DNA from: Luteimonas rhizosphaerae
Lineage (GTDB): Bacteria; Pseudomonadota; Gammaproteobacteria; Xanthomonadales; Xanthomonadaceae
Reading direction: 5' to 3'
Assembly (NCBI RefSeq): GCF_002849595.1
Contig: NZ_NRQR01000013.1
Coordinates: 186,001-250,000, forward strand
DNA length: 64,000 nt
In this document: piece by piece, positions 17,750-25,513 of the stretch
Numbering within the stretch: the stretch's first letter is position 1
Layout of the letters: each line of letters starts with the position of its first letter
Made by a program: the position numbers and the translations under genes
The notes under the pieces: generated by a model
What the model saw: the letters and a program-made list of their open reading frames with translations, nothing else
Databases searched by the model: none
Told to the model about the DNA's origin: nothing

Positions 17750-18974
17750 TCGCCGGTCCCGCGCCGCGGCCTCTCGCGCCGTGGCGTCCTGGATCACTGC
17801 CCTGCTCTGCCTGCTGGCACTGTGCGCCGCGCCCGTCGCGGCGCAATCGCCGTCGGCAGCGGAAACCGGCCTGCGGATCGGCGTGGCGACGATGCAGCCC
17901 GGCGAGGTGTTCTTCGAGCGTTTCGGCCACAACGCGGTGGTCGTCGTCGATCCGGCGCTGCCCGAGCCGATGTCTTACAACTTCGGCTTCTTCGATCCGG
18001 CCGAACCCGATTTCGTCGGCCGCTTCATCCGCGGCGACATGCGCTACCGGCTCGTCGCGCTGCCGCTGGCCGAGGACCTGGCGTATTACCGCCAGGTCGG
18101 ACGCGGCGTCAATCTGCAATGGCTCGATCTGACGCCGGACCAGGCCCGGCACATCGCCGATGCGCTGGCCGAGAACGCGCGGCCCGAGAACGCGCAGTAC
18201 CGCTACGACTACTTCACCGACAACTGCTCGACGCGCGTGCGCGACGTCATCGACAGCGCGCTCGATGGCGCCCTGCGTCGCCAGCTGCAGGGACGCTCGC
18301 GCGGCAACACCTACCGCAGCGATGCGGTGCGGCTGGCATCGCCCGCGCCGTGGATGTGGCTGGGCTTCGACGTCGGCCTGGGGCCGGCGGCCGACCGGCC
18401 CAATGCGCTGTGGGAAGACAGTTTCGTGCCGATGCGGCTGGCCGATGCGCTGCGCGGTACGCGCAATGTCGACGGCACGCCGCTGGTCGCCGACGAGATC
18501 GTGCTGATCGAACACCGGCAGGCGCCCGAACCGGTCGAGCAGGCGCGGCGCCTGTGGCCGTGGCTGCTGGCCGGGCTGTTGCTCGCCGCTGCGCTGCTGG
18601 CCGCGGCCCGGTCCGCGCCGGCCCGGGTCGCGGCCGTCGCCCTGCCGTTCTGGCTCGCATGCGGCCTGCTCGGCGGCGTGATGCTGTTCCTGTGGTTCGG
18701 CACGGCCCACGGGTTCGCGTGGCGCAACCACAACCTGTTGCTGTTCAACCCGCTGTGCCTGCTACTGCTGCCCGGCGGCTGGCGCATCGCGCAGGGACGC
18801 GCCGCGGGCCGGCTGTTCGTCGCGACGTTGTGGGCGCTCGTCGCCTGCGGGATCGCCGCGCTGTTCCTGCACTGGCTGCCGGTGCTGCCGCAGCGCAACG
18901 CCGCGTGGCTGGCGCTGCTGCTGCCGGTGCATGTCGCGCTGCTGCTGGCATTCCGGATGCGACGCCTGCGCTGA
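17736..18974 (+). CDS. DUF4105 (Lnb N-terminal domain-like) membrane protein
   Basis: A 412-residue protein with a signal peptide or N-terminal helix (WITALLCLLALCAAPVAAQ), then a periplasmic DUF4105 domain (about 45-270). Four or five membrane helices follow in the C-terminal 140 residues (WPWLLAGLLLAAALL, LPFWLACGLLGGVMLFLW, and others). Within the domain FFERFGHNAVVV and YFTDNCSTRVRDVID hold the conserved His and Cys that are catalytic in enterococcal Lnb, a lipoprotein acyl-transfer enzyme. The start overlaps ybeX by 14 nt. In many gammaproteobacteria the gene after ybeX is lnt, so an Lnb-like protein here is suggestive, but acyltransferase activity is an inference. Confidence 0.8.
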   Translation: MPTPDRRSRAAASRAVASWITALLCLLALCAAPVAAQSPSAAETGLRIGVATMQPGEVFFERFGHNAVVVVDPALPEPMSYNFGFFDPAEPDFVGRFIRGDMRYRLVALPLAEDLAYYRQVGRGVNLQWLDLTPDQARHIADALAENARPENAQYRYDYFTDNCSTRVRDVIDSALDGALRRQLQGRSRGNTYRSDAVRLASPAPWMWLGFDVGLGPAADRPNALWEDSFVPMRLADALRGTRNVDGTPLVADEIVLIEHRQAPEPVEQARRLWPWLLAGLLLAAALLAAARSAPARVAAVALPFWLACGLLGGVMLFLWFGTAHGFAWRNHNLLLFNPLCLLLLPGGWRIAQGRAAGRLFVATLWALVACGIAALFLHWLPVLPQRNAAWLALLLPVHVALLLAFRMRRLR

Positions 18975-19024
18975 CGCGTCGCCGGGCCTTTCGGCTTGGG
19001 CAAACGACGCGCCTCCGCGCCCCT

Positions 19025-19036
19025 GCATACGTATGC
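19025..19036. promoter_or_regulatory. 12-bp perfect palindrome upstream of the GH97 gene
   Basis: GCATACGTATGC, a perfect palindrome about 77 nt before the GH97 start in the 138-nt gap after the DUF4105 gene. LacI-family operators have this form, and carbohydrate enzymes are often under such control. No regulator gene is nearby, so the role is a guess. Confidence 0.3.
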
Positions 19037-19112
19037 GCCCGCAGCGCGTGGAATCCGCGTGCAAGAATCCGGACGAACGCACGACAGACCGCGTCTGGGA
19101 GGGCGCCGCATC

Positions 19113-21152
19113 ATGTCGAACCGTCTTGCCGGACTCCTGGCCGCCCTGCTGCCGCTCGCCACCCTCGCCGCGTCCGCTGCCGAGCCGCGCACTAGCGCGC
19201 GCATCGCATCGCCCGATGCGCGCATCACCGTCGAGGTCGCGACCGACAACGAAGGCCGCGCGAGCTACGCCGTCCGTCGCGACGGACGCCCGGTCATCGC
19301 GCCGTCGCGCCTGGGCCTGATGTTCACCGATACGCGCAAGTTCGAACGCAACCTGGCGATCGTCGACCAGGCCACGCAGGCGCACGACGAACGCTGGGAG
19401 CAGCCCTGGGGCGAGCGTCGGCAGATGCGCGACCACCACAACGAGCTCCGCGTCACGCTGGCCGAAACCGCGGGACCGAAGCGCCGCTTCGACGTGGTGT
19501 TCCGCGTGTTCGACGACGGCGTCGGCTTTCGTTACGACGTGCCGACGCAGCCGGGGCTGGAGCGCCTGTCGATCGCCGAGGAGCTGACCGAATTCGACAT
19601 CGCCGATGCGGCCAACGCGTGGTGGATTCCCGCATTCGAATGGAACCGAGAGGAATACATCTACCATCGCACCCCGGTCGAGGAAGTCGGCCTGGCGCAG
19701 ACGCCGATCACGCTGCGAACCGGTGACGGCCTGCACCTGTCGATCCACGAGGCGGCGCTGGTCGACTACGCGGGTATGAATCTCACGCGCGCGGAAGGCC
19801 GGCGCTTCAAAGCCGCGCTGACGCCCGGCATCGGCGCGGCCAAGGCCGAGGTCGCCACGCCGTTCGCGACGCCCTGGCGCACGATCCAGATCAGTGACCG
19901 CGCCGGCGGCCTGGTCGAATCGGGCCTGATCCTCCACCTCAACGCGCCCAACGCGCTCGGCGACGTGTCGTGGGTGCGGCCGATGAAGTACGTCGGCATC
20001 TGGTGGGAAATGCACCTCGACCGCAAGACCTGGGCGTCCGGCCCGAAGCACGGCGCGACCACCGCGCACGCGCTCCGGCACATCGCCTTCGCCGCGGCGA
20101 ACGGCATCGGCGGCGTGCTGGTCGAAGGCTGGAACGTCGGCTGGGACGGCGACTGGTTCGGCAACGGCGAGACCTTCAGCTTCACCCGGCCCTACCCCGA
20201 TTTCGACATCGAAGCGGTCACCCGCCACGCGCGCGAGAAAGGCGTGACCCTGATCGGCCATCACGAAACCTCGGGCCATGCGGCGCATTACGAAGCGCAG
20301 CTCGACGACGCGATGGCGCTCTACGGCCGCCTCGGCGTGCAGGCGGTCAAGACCGGTTACGTCGCCGACGCCGGTCAGGCCAAGGTGCGGGGCGATGACG
20401 GCGTGCTGCACTACGCCTGGCACGAAGGCCAGGCGATGGTGCGTCACCACCAGAAAGTGGTTGAGACCGCGGCGGCGCAGCACATCAGCGTCAATCCGCA
20501 CGAGCCGGTCAAGGACACCGGCCTGCGCCGCACGTACCCGAACCTGGTCACCCGCGAAGGCGCGCGCGGCATGGAATACAACGCCTGGGGCCAACCGGGC
20601 AATCCGCCGGAACACGAGGCGACGCTGGTCTACACGCGCCTGCTCGCCGGGCCGATGGACTTCACCCCCGGTATCTTCGGCATGGACACCAAGTCCGGCA
20701 CCCCGATGGCGACGACGCTGGCCAAGCAGCTGGCGCTGTACGTGGTGATCTACAGCCCGCTGCAGATGGCGGCCGATCTGCTCGAACACTACGAATCGCG
20801 GCCCGAGGCGTTCCAGTTCGTCCGCGACGTGCCGGTGGACTGGGAAGAAACGCGCGCGCTCGACGGCGCGATCGGCGAGTTCGCGGTGATCGCGCGGCGC
20901 GAACGTGGCGGCGACGACTGGTTCCTGGGCGCGGTGACGGACGACACTCCGCGCACAGTCGCCCTGCCGCTGGACTTCCTCGAACCCGGCCGCCGCTACA
21001 CCGCGCAGATCTACCGCGACGGCGACGGCGCGGGCTGGCGCACGGATCCGCATGCGATCGCGATCGAATCGCGTGAGGTCGGCTCCAGCGACACGCTGTC
21101 GATCGCGATGGCCTCGGGCGGCGGACACGCAGTGCGTTTCGTCGCGCATTGA
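19113..21152 (+). CDS. Glycoside hydrolase family 97 alpha-glucosidase
   Basis: Secreted or periplasmic GH97 enzyme of 679 residues, acting on alpha-glucosides or related sugars. The signal peptide ends LAASAAEP (about residue 22). The N-terminal beta-super-sandwich (about 25-280) and catalytic TIM barrel (about 290-580; KYVGIWWEMHL, VLVEGWNVGWDGDW, IGHHETSGH, NPHEPVKDTG, TREGARGMEYNAW) are both complete. Glu464, Glu482 and Glu488 are spaced 18 and 6 apart, which matches my recollection of the calcium-site and acid glutamates of the inverting enzyme SusB. That suggests an inverting alpha-glucosidase. The ATG at 19113 gives a proper signal peptide; upstream codons do not. Confidence 0.9.
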   Translation: MSNRLAGLLAALLPLATLAASAAEPRTSARIASPDARITVEVATDNEGRASYAVRRDGRPVIAPSRLGLMFTDTRKFERNLAIVDQATQAHDERWEQPWGERRQMRDHHNELRVTLAETAGPKRRFDVVFRVFDDGVGFRYDVPTQPGLERLSIAEELTEFDIADAANAWWIPAFEWNREEYIYHRTPVEEVGLAQTPITLRTGDGLHLSIHEAALVDYAGMNLTRAEGRRFKAALTPGIGAAKAEVATPFATPWRTIQISDRAGGLVESGLILHLNAPNALGDVSWVRPMKYVGIWWEMHLDRKTWASGPKHGATTAHALRHIAFAAANGIGGVLVEGWNVGWDGDWFGNGETFSFTRPYPDFDIEAVTRHAREKGVTLIGHHETSGHAAHYEAQLDDAMALYGRLGVQAVKTGYVADAGQAKVRGDDGVLHYAWHEGQAMVRHHQKVVETAAAQHISVNPHEPVKDTGLRRTYPNLVTREGARGMEYNAWGQPGNPPEHEATLVYTRLLAGPMDFTPGIFGMDTKSGTPMATTLAKQLALYVVIYSPLQMAADLLEHYESRPEAFQFVRDVPVDWEETRALDGAIGEFAVIARRERGGDDWFLGAVTDDTPRTVALPLDFLEPGRRYTAQIYRDGDGAGWRTDPHAIAIESREVGSSDTLSIAMASGGGHAVRFVAH

Positions 21153-21158
21153 CCTGTC

Positions 21159-21220
21159 GGCGCGCGCTCGCGCGCGACGCGGCGTTTCTGCTGCAGCCCC
21201 ATGGCGCGCGAGCGCGCGCC
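21159..21220. repeat. REP-like palindromic element, copy 1
   Basis: A GC-alternating hairpin (gcgcgcgctcgcgcgcgac, 21160-21178) is followed by ggcgtttctgctgcag and a second inverted GC hairpin (21204-21220). The first hairpin plus the ggcgtttct...cag tail recurs at 39881-39923. The layout resembles the short 'gagcgcgc..gcgcgcgac' palindromic repeats scattered in Lysobacter-type genomes. It lies just after the GH97 stop and upstream of corA. Confidence 0.6.
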
Positions 21221-21271
21221 TGGCAGACGTCGGTGCTTGTCCGAGCGCGTCCGCTGGCGGACGATGACGTG

Positions 21272-22288
21272 ATGCAGACCTCTCCCGATTCCGTGCCCGC
21301 CGCCGATACCGCCAATCCCACCTGCGTGGTCAACTGCGCGGTCTACGGCCCCGAGGGCAAGCGCGACATCCTGCTCGACGACATCAGCGACGTGCTCGCC
21401 GTCGACGACGGCAGCTTCGTCTGGATCGGCCTGTTCGAGCCCGCCGCCGACGTGCTGGCGCAACTGCAGGGCGAGTTCTGCCTGCACGATCTGGCGATCG
21501 AGGATGCGGGCAAGGCGCACCAGCGGCCGAAGATCGAGGCCTACGGCGATTCGCTGTTCATCGTCGCCAATACCGCGCAGGCGATCGACGAGCGCATCGC
21601 CTACGGCGAGACCCATATCTTCCTCGGCGCACGCTATCTGGTGACCGTGCGTCACGGCGCGTCGCTGTCGTACGCGCCGGCGCGCCAGCGCGTCGAACGC
21701 GAAGCGGAACTGCTGGACATGGGCGCGCCTGCGGCGCTGTACGCGGTGCTCGACGCGATCGTCGACAACTACCTGCCGATCGTCGACGACTTCAAGGCGA
21801 CGCTCAATGCGCTCGAACAAGACATCATCAGCGAGCAGTTCCACCGCGGCATCGTGATCCGGCTCTACCAGCTCAAGCGCGAACTGACCTACATGCGCGT
21901 CGCGGTGACGCCGCTGCAGGACGTGCTGTCGCAACTGGTGCGCAGCAGCAGCCCGCTGATTCCGGCCGAGGCCAAGCTCTACATCCGCGACGTGCTCGAC
22001 CACTCGGTGCGCATCAACGAGACCATCGATGCGATCCGCGACATCCTCGGCACCGCGCTGGGCGTCAACCAGGCGCTGGTGACGCTGACCCAGGGCGAGA
22101 TCGTCAAGAAACTCGGCGCCTGGGCCGCCCTGCTGGCCGCGCCGACGCTGATCACCAGCTGGTACGGCATGAATTTCCACGACATGCCCGAGCTCGACGA
22201 CCGTTACGCGTACCCGCTGCTGATCGGCGGCGTGGGCGTGGTCATGGTCCTGCTCTACCGGATGTTCAAGCGCGCACGCTGGCTCTGA
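21272..22288 (+). CDS. corA: CorA family magnesium/cobalt transporter
   Basis: CorA divalent-cation channel, 338 residues, forming a pentamer in the inner membrane. There is a large N-terminal cytoplasmic alpha/beta domain, a long stalk helix (about 180-280), and two C-terminal membrane helices. The family signature YGMNFHDMPEL lies in the periplasmic loop between them. The C-terminal tail is basic (RMFKRARWL). The ATG at 21272 was chosen; the frame is open back to 21149 but that part is the REP-like repeat. ybeX (CorC-type) is encoded 3.5 kb away, not in the same operon. It converges with the ArsA-like gene, 12 nt apart. Confidence 0.95.
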   Translation: MQTSPDSVPAADTANPTCVVNCAVYGPEGKRDILLDDISDVLAVDDGSFVWIGLFEPAADVLAQLQGEFCLHDLAIEDAGKAHQRPKIEAYGDSLFIVANTAQAIDERIAYGETHIFLGARYLVTVRHGASLSYAPARQRVEREAELLDMGAPAALYAVLDAIVDNYLPIVDDFKATLNALEQDIISEQFHRGIVIRLYQLKRELTYMRVAVTPLQDVLSQLVRSSSPLIPAEAKLYIRDVLDHSVRINETIDAIRDILGTALGVNQALVTLTQGEIVKKLGAWAALLAAPTLITSWYGMNFHDMPELDDRYAYPLLIGGVGVVMVLLYRMFKRARWL

Positions 22289-22300
22289 GCGGCGGCACGG

Positions 22301-23287
22301 TCACAGCAGGGCGGCGAAGCGCGACAGCGCCGCGTGCCCGGTGACCTCCACCGCCTGCAGCGGAATTTCCTGCACGGGAATGCCGGGCAATGCGTCGCCG
22401 AGCATGCGCAGGTAGTCGTCCTCCTGCTGGCGACGCCGCGCGAGGAACTCGCCCGCATCGCCGGGCGCCCGCTTGTTGACGACGAGGCCCGCGACGACGA
22501 TGCCCGCGCGTCGCAGCTGCGTTTCGAGCTCGATGGTCTCGAGCACCGGCAGCCGCTCGGCGGCGAGCACGGCGACGAAGGCTGTCGTGGCGGCATCCGA
22601 CAGCACGCTGCGCAGGTGTTCGAAGCGGTGCCGGCGGCGATGCAGCAGCTGGCGGATGCGCTGGTCGCGCTCGCCCGCCGAATCGGTCCGCGCCTCACCG
22701 CCCAGCGCACGCTGGGCGACGCCGTCGTCACCGCCCAGTCCCTGCAGCAGACCGCCGAAGCGCTCGCTACGCGCCTGCCGGTGCAGCAGGCCTTCGGTCC
22801 ACGCCGACATCATTTCCGGCAACGCCATCAGGCGCGCGGTGTGGCCGGACGGCGCGGTGTCGAAGACCACCAGATCGTGCGCCTGCAGGCCGGTGTCGAC
22901 GAGTTCGGCGATCCGCTCCAGCAGGGCGGCTTCGTGCATGCCGGGCGCGTCGCGAGACAGCGCCATGTGCTTGTCGACCTCGCCGGCCAGGTGCGGCGGC
23001 ATCATCCGCCGCAGCGCGCCGCCGACTTCGGCCAGATGCGCGTCGACGGTCGCGTCGGGATCCAGCTCCAGCGCATCGAGGTTGGGCGCGACGCGGACCG
23101 GCGTCGCGCCCACCGGCCGCGCCCACAGATGGCCGAGGTTGTGGGCGGGATCGGTCGAGACCAGCAACACCCGGCGGCCGGCTTCCGCCTGCGCCAGCGC
23201 GACCGCCGAGGCCATCGTGGTCTTGCCGACGCCACCCTTGCCGCCGAAGAACAGCACCCGGCGCGCGGCGGCGAGCGTCAGCAGCAC
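22301..23287 (-). CDS. ArsA/Get3-like ATPase linked to cstA
   Basis: A 328-residue P-loop ATPase of the ArsA/Get3 family (SIMIBI class), a single ATPase domain. The deviant Walker A GGKGGVGKTT is at residues 15-24, the switch regions are STDPAHNLG and FDTAPSGHTARLM, and the guanine/adenine-contact segment is VVNKRAP. There is no cysteine anywhere, so it has neither the arsenite-binding cysteines of ArsA nor the zinc CxxC of Get3, and no arsB or arsR is near. The GTG start overlaps the end of the small Cys-Cys gene by 10 nt, which in turn overlaps cstA. A role with the CstA transporter is inferred from this tight coupling; the exact function is unknown. Confidence 0.85.
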   Translation of the reverse strand: MLLTLAAARRVLFFGGKGGVGKTTMASAVALAQAEAGRRVLLVSTDPAHNLGHLWARPVGATPVRVAPNLDALELDPDATVDAHLAEVGGALRRMMPPHLAGEVDKHMALSRDAPGMHEAALLERIAELVDTGLQAHDLVVFDTAPSGHTARLMALPEMMSAWTEGLLHRQARSERFGGLLQGLGGDDGVAQRALGGEARTDSAGERDQRIRQLLHRRRHRFEHLRSVLSDAATTAFVAVLAAERLPVLETIELETQLRRAGIVVAGLVVNKRAPGDAGEFLARRRQQEDDYLRMLGDALPGIPVQEIPLQAVEVTGHAALSRFAALL

Positions 23288-23559
23288 CCGATGTGGTCCA
23301 GCGGCGAGCGCTCCATGCCCATGCGCCGGTGCCAGGCGTGGAAGCGGTCGTACATCGCCGGCATCAGCTCCAGCGTGTAATAGGTCGCCGGGTTCGGCAC
23401 GCCCAGCGATTCGGAGAAGACCATCAGCATGAACAGGTCTTCCTCGTCGCGCTGGGCGCGGGCGAAGGTGCGCCGGTACGGCGCCATGTAGAACTCGCGC
23501 AGGCCCGCCGACAGGCGGGCGAGCACGCCGGGCGCCACGGGTGCGCCCGGCCCGGTCAC
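23278..23559 (-). CDS. Small protein ending in Cys-Cys, between cstA and the ArsA-like gene (cory-CC-star type)
   Basis: A 93-residue protein starting at a GTG that overlaps the cstA stop by 4 nt (GTGA). It has no membrane segment. Recognisable parts are an amphipathic REFYMAPYRRTFARAQRDEEDLFML segment (about 23-47), then SESLGVPNPATYYTLEL, and it ends HIGCC-stop. The terminal Cys-Cys and the position between a carbon-starvation transporter and an ArsA-like ATPase match the family I recall as 'cory-CC-star'; that name is from memory. Function unknown. The paired terminal cysteines could be a metal-binding, redox or lipid-attachment site. Confidence 0.75.
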   Translation of the reverse strand: MTGPGAPVAPGVLARLSAGLREFYMAPYRRTFARAQRDEEDLFMLMVFSESLGVPNPATYYTLELMPAMYDRFHAWHRRMGMERSPLDHIGCC

Positions 23560-25226
23560 TTCTCTTCGACCAGGTCGCGGCCCTCGCGGCCCTGGCGCAT
23601 CGCGACCGCGGCCTCGAAGGCGACCCACACCGCGGCGACCAGGATGACGATGTCCATACCCAGCAGCAGCCACTTGCCGTCGTTGTAGAACGTGCCCAGC
23701 TGCACGACCAGCGCGTAGACCGACATGATCATCAGGAACACCATCGGGATGCCGGTCAGCCAGGGATTGCGGCCCTTGCGGATCAGGATGACGGTGATGA
23801 TCGCCAGGGTCAGCGCCGCCAGCAGCTGGTTGGTGGTGCCGAACAGCGGCCAGATCACCATGCCACCGCTACCGCCGCTGCCGGCGCCGAAGGCCAGTGC
23901 CAGGCAGACGGCCAGCGCGATCACGGTGCCGAGGATCGTGCCGACCTTGAAGCCGGCCAGCTCGGCCGCTTCCTGCACGACGAAGCGCTGCAGACGCAGG
24001 CCGGTGTCCATCGTGGTGGCGGCGAACAGGATCGCCATCGTCGCCAGCAACGTGGAGCCGAGGTTCTGCGGCAGGCCCAGCCCGGCCGAGATCAGCGCTT
24101 CACCGCCGTTGACGAACGCGGTGACGTTGCCGCTGCCGAAGCTGCTGTAGACCATTTCCCAGTCGACCAGCGTGGCGAAGCCTGCGGTGCAGCAGATGAT
24201 CGCCGCCAGCGACAGCATGCCCTCGCCGACCGCGCCGAAGTAGCCGACGAAGCGTGCGTCGGTTTCCTTGTCGAGCTGCTTGGACGTGGTGCCGGAGGCG
24301 ACCATGCCGTGGAAGCCGGAGATCGCGCCGCAGGCGATGGTGACAAACAGCAGCGGCACGATGCTCGGGGTGCCCGCCGGCACCGCCGTGTTGAAGGCCG
24401 GCGCGACGATGGTCGGCGAGGCGATCAGCACCGCGGCGTAGAGGATGCCCAGGCCGACGAACAGCTGCAGGCCGTTGATGTAGTCGCGCGGCTGCAGCAG
24501 CACCCACACCGGCAACAGCGAGGCGATGCCGGCGTAGAGGAACAGCAGCACGATCCACGTGGAATTCGCGCTCATGCCCAGCACCGTCTCGGGCAGCACG
24601 ATCGGATACAGGCTGCCGAGCCAGATCAGCGCGTACAGCACGGCGACGCCGATGATCGACGGCCACAGCAGGCCCATCTTGAAGCGGTAGATCGCCTGGC
24701 CGATGAGCAGCGCGACCACGATCGCGCCCCAGACCGGGATCACGGAGGTCGGCGTGGAGACCAGCAGGTTCGAGATCACGACCGCGAACGCGGCGTTGAC
24801 CATCAGCAGCAGCAGGAAGATCACCACCAGGAACAGGTTGCGCCCGCGGCGGCCGATGTAGCTGCCGCTGAGCATGCCCATCGACTGGCCCTTGTTGCGG
24901 ACGCTGGCCCACAGGGCGCCGAAGTCGTGCATGCCGGCGAAGAACACCGTGCCGAACACCACCCAGAGGAATGCGGGGCCCCAGCCCCAGATGACCGCGA
25001 TCGCAGGTCCGACGATCGGCGCCGCGCCGGCGACCGACGTGAAGTGGTGGCCCCACAGGACGAACTTGTTGGTCGGCACGTAGTCCACGCCGTCGCGCAG
25101 CGTGTGCGCCGGAGTCCGGAACTCGGCGTCGAGCCGGTAGATCTTCTCGGCGATGAACTTCGAGTAGAAGAAATAACCGAGCGCCATGATCGTCAGACCG
25201 ACGACGAGCAAAATGATCGCATTCAT
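23556..25226 (-). CDS. CstA family carbon starvation transporter (556 aa)
   Basis: Integral membrane transporter of the CstA family with about 15-16 helices. It has the family's FVLWGHHFTSVAGAAPIVGP motif near residue 55 and CGAISGFHGMVASGTTSKQL in the centre. CstA-type proteins import peptides and pyruvate under carbon limitation. The start is the ATG at 25226, placed about 8 nt after a GGGGAGG Shine-Dalgarno; a GTG three codons upstream overlaps that site and was rejected. It is the first gene of an operon with the Cys-Cys protein and the ArsA-like ATPase, and divergent from a second, longer CstA paralogue. Confidence 0.93.
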   Translation of the reverse strand: MNAIILLVVGLTIMALGYFFYSKFIAEKIYRLDAEFRTPAHTLRDGVDYVPTNKFVLWGHHFTSVAGAAPIVGPAIAVIWGWGPAFLWVVFGTVFFAGMHDFGALWASVRNKGQSMGMLSGSYIGRRGRNLFLVVIFLLLLMVNAAFAVVISNLLVSTPTSVIPVWGAIVVALLIGQAIYRFKMGLLWPSIIGVAVLYALIWLGSLYPIVLPETVLGMSANSTWIVLLFLYAGIASLLPVWVLLQPRDYINGLQLFVGLGILYAAVLIASPTIVAPAFNTAVPAGTPSIVPLLFVTIACGAISGFHGMVASGTTSKQLDKETDARFVGYFGAVGEGMLSLAAIICCTAGFATLVDWEMVYSSFGSGNVTAFVNGGEALISAGLGLPQNLGSTLLATMAILFAATTMDTGLRLQRFVVQEAAELAGFKVGTILGTVIALAVCLALAFGAGSGGSGGMVIWPLFGTTNQLLAALTLAIITVILIRKGRNPWLTGIPMVFLMIMSVYALVVQLGTFYNDGKWLLLGMDIVILVAAVWVAFEAAVAMRQGREGRDLVEEK

Positions 25227-25513
25227 CTGTCGCACCTCCCCTGCACTTGCCGCGGTGGGAACACCGCCATGCAGGAAGGATCGCCGCTGGGGGACAGGGA
25301 GGGAACCCCTGCGGGGACGATAAGTCCCCCGGCTACGACTAAAGTCTGATCCGCGCGCGAACGTCGCGCGCGTGCGCGCATGTACTTGTTTTTATGGGTA
25401 TCCCTGCGAGGGCTCGCTATATAACAAGCGTCGTTCGACGCGGCATGCGAAAAATCCCGTTGACGGTGTCGGGCGACGGCGCGACGCTTCGCGCCATCAA
25501 CGAGGGCTGAGCT
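25227..25513. promoter_or_regulatory. Shared upstream region of two divergent cstA-family operons
   Basis: No gene seen. The 287-nt gap must hold promoters for both operons. A GC palindrome lies at about 25352-25373 (CGCGCGCGAACGTCGCGCGCG), and an AT-rich stretch with TATATAA at 25418-25424 is a good -10 for the rightward gene, though no clear -35 is placed before it. G-run and C-run blocks (about 25288-25332) can pair with each other. Growth-phase or carbon-source control is expected from the genes but no known operator was recognised. Confidence 0.4.

Noticed and set aside
18762-21149. 795-codon minus-strand open frame
   Set aside because: Antisense to the GH97 gene and the end of the DUF4105 gene, with no motifs.
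22301-23287. Arsenite efflux ATPase (arsA)
   Set aside because: Family fold fits, but there are no cysteines for As(III) and no ars genes nearby, while it is fused by overlaps to a cstA operon. Annotated only as ArsA/Get3-like.
23541-25349. 602-codon plus-strand frame rich in His, Asp, Gln and Arg
   Set aside because: Antisense of cstA; the composition is the typical mirror of a hydrophobic membrane protein in GC-rich DNA.
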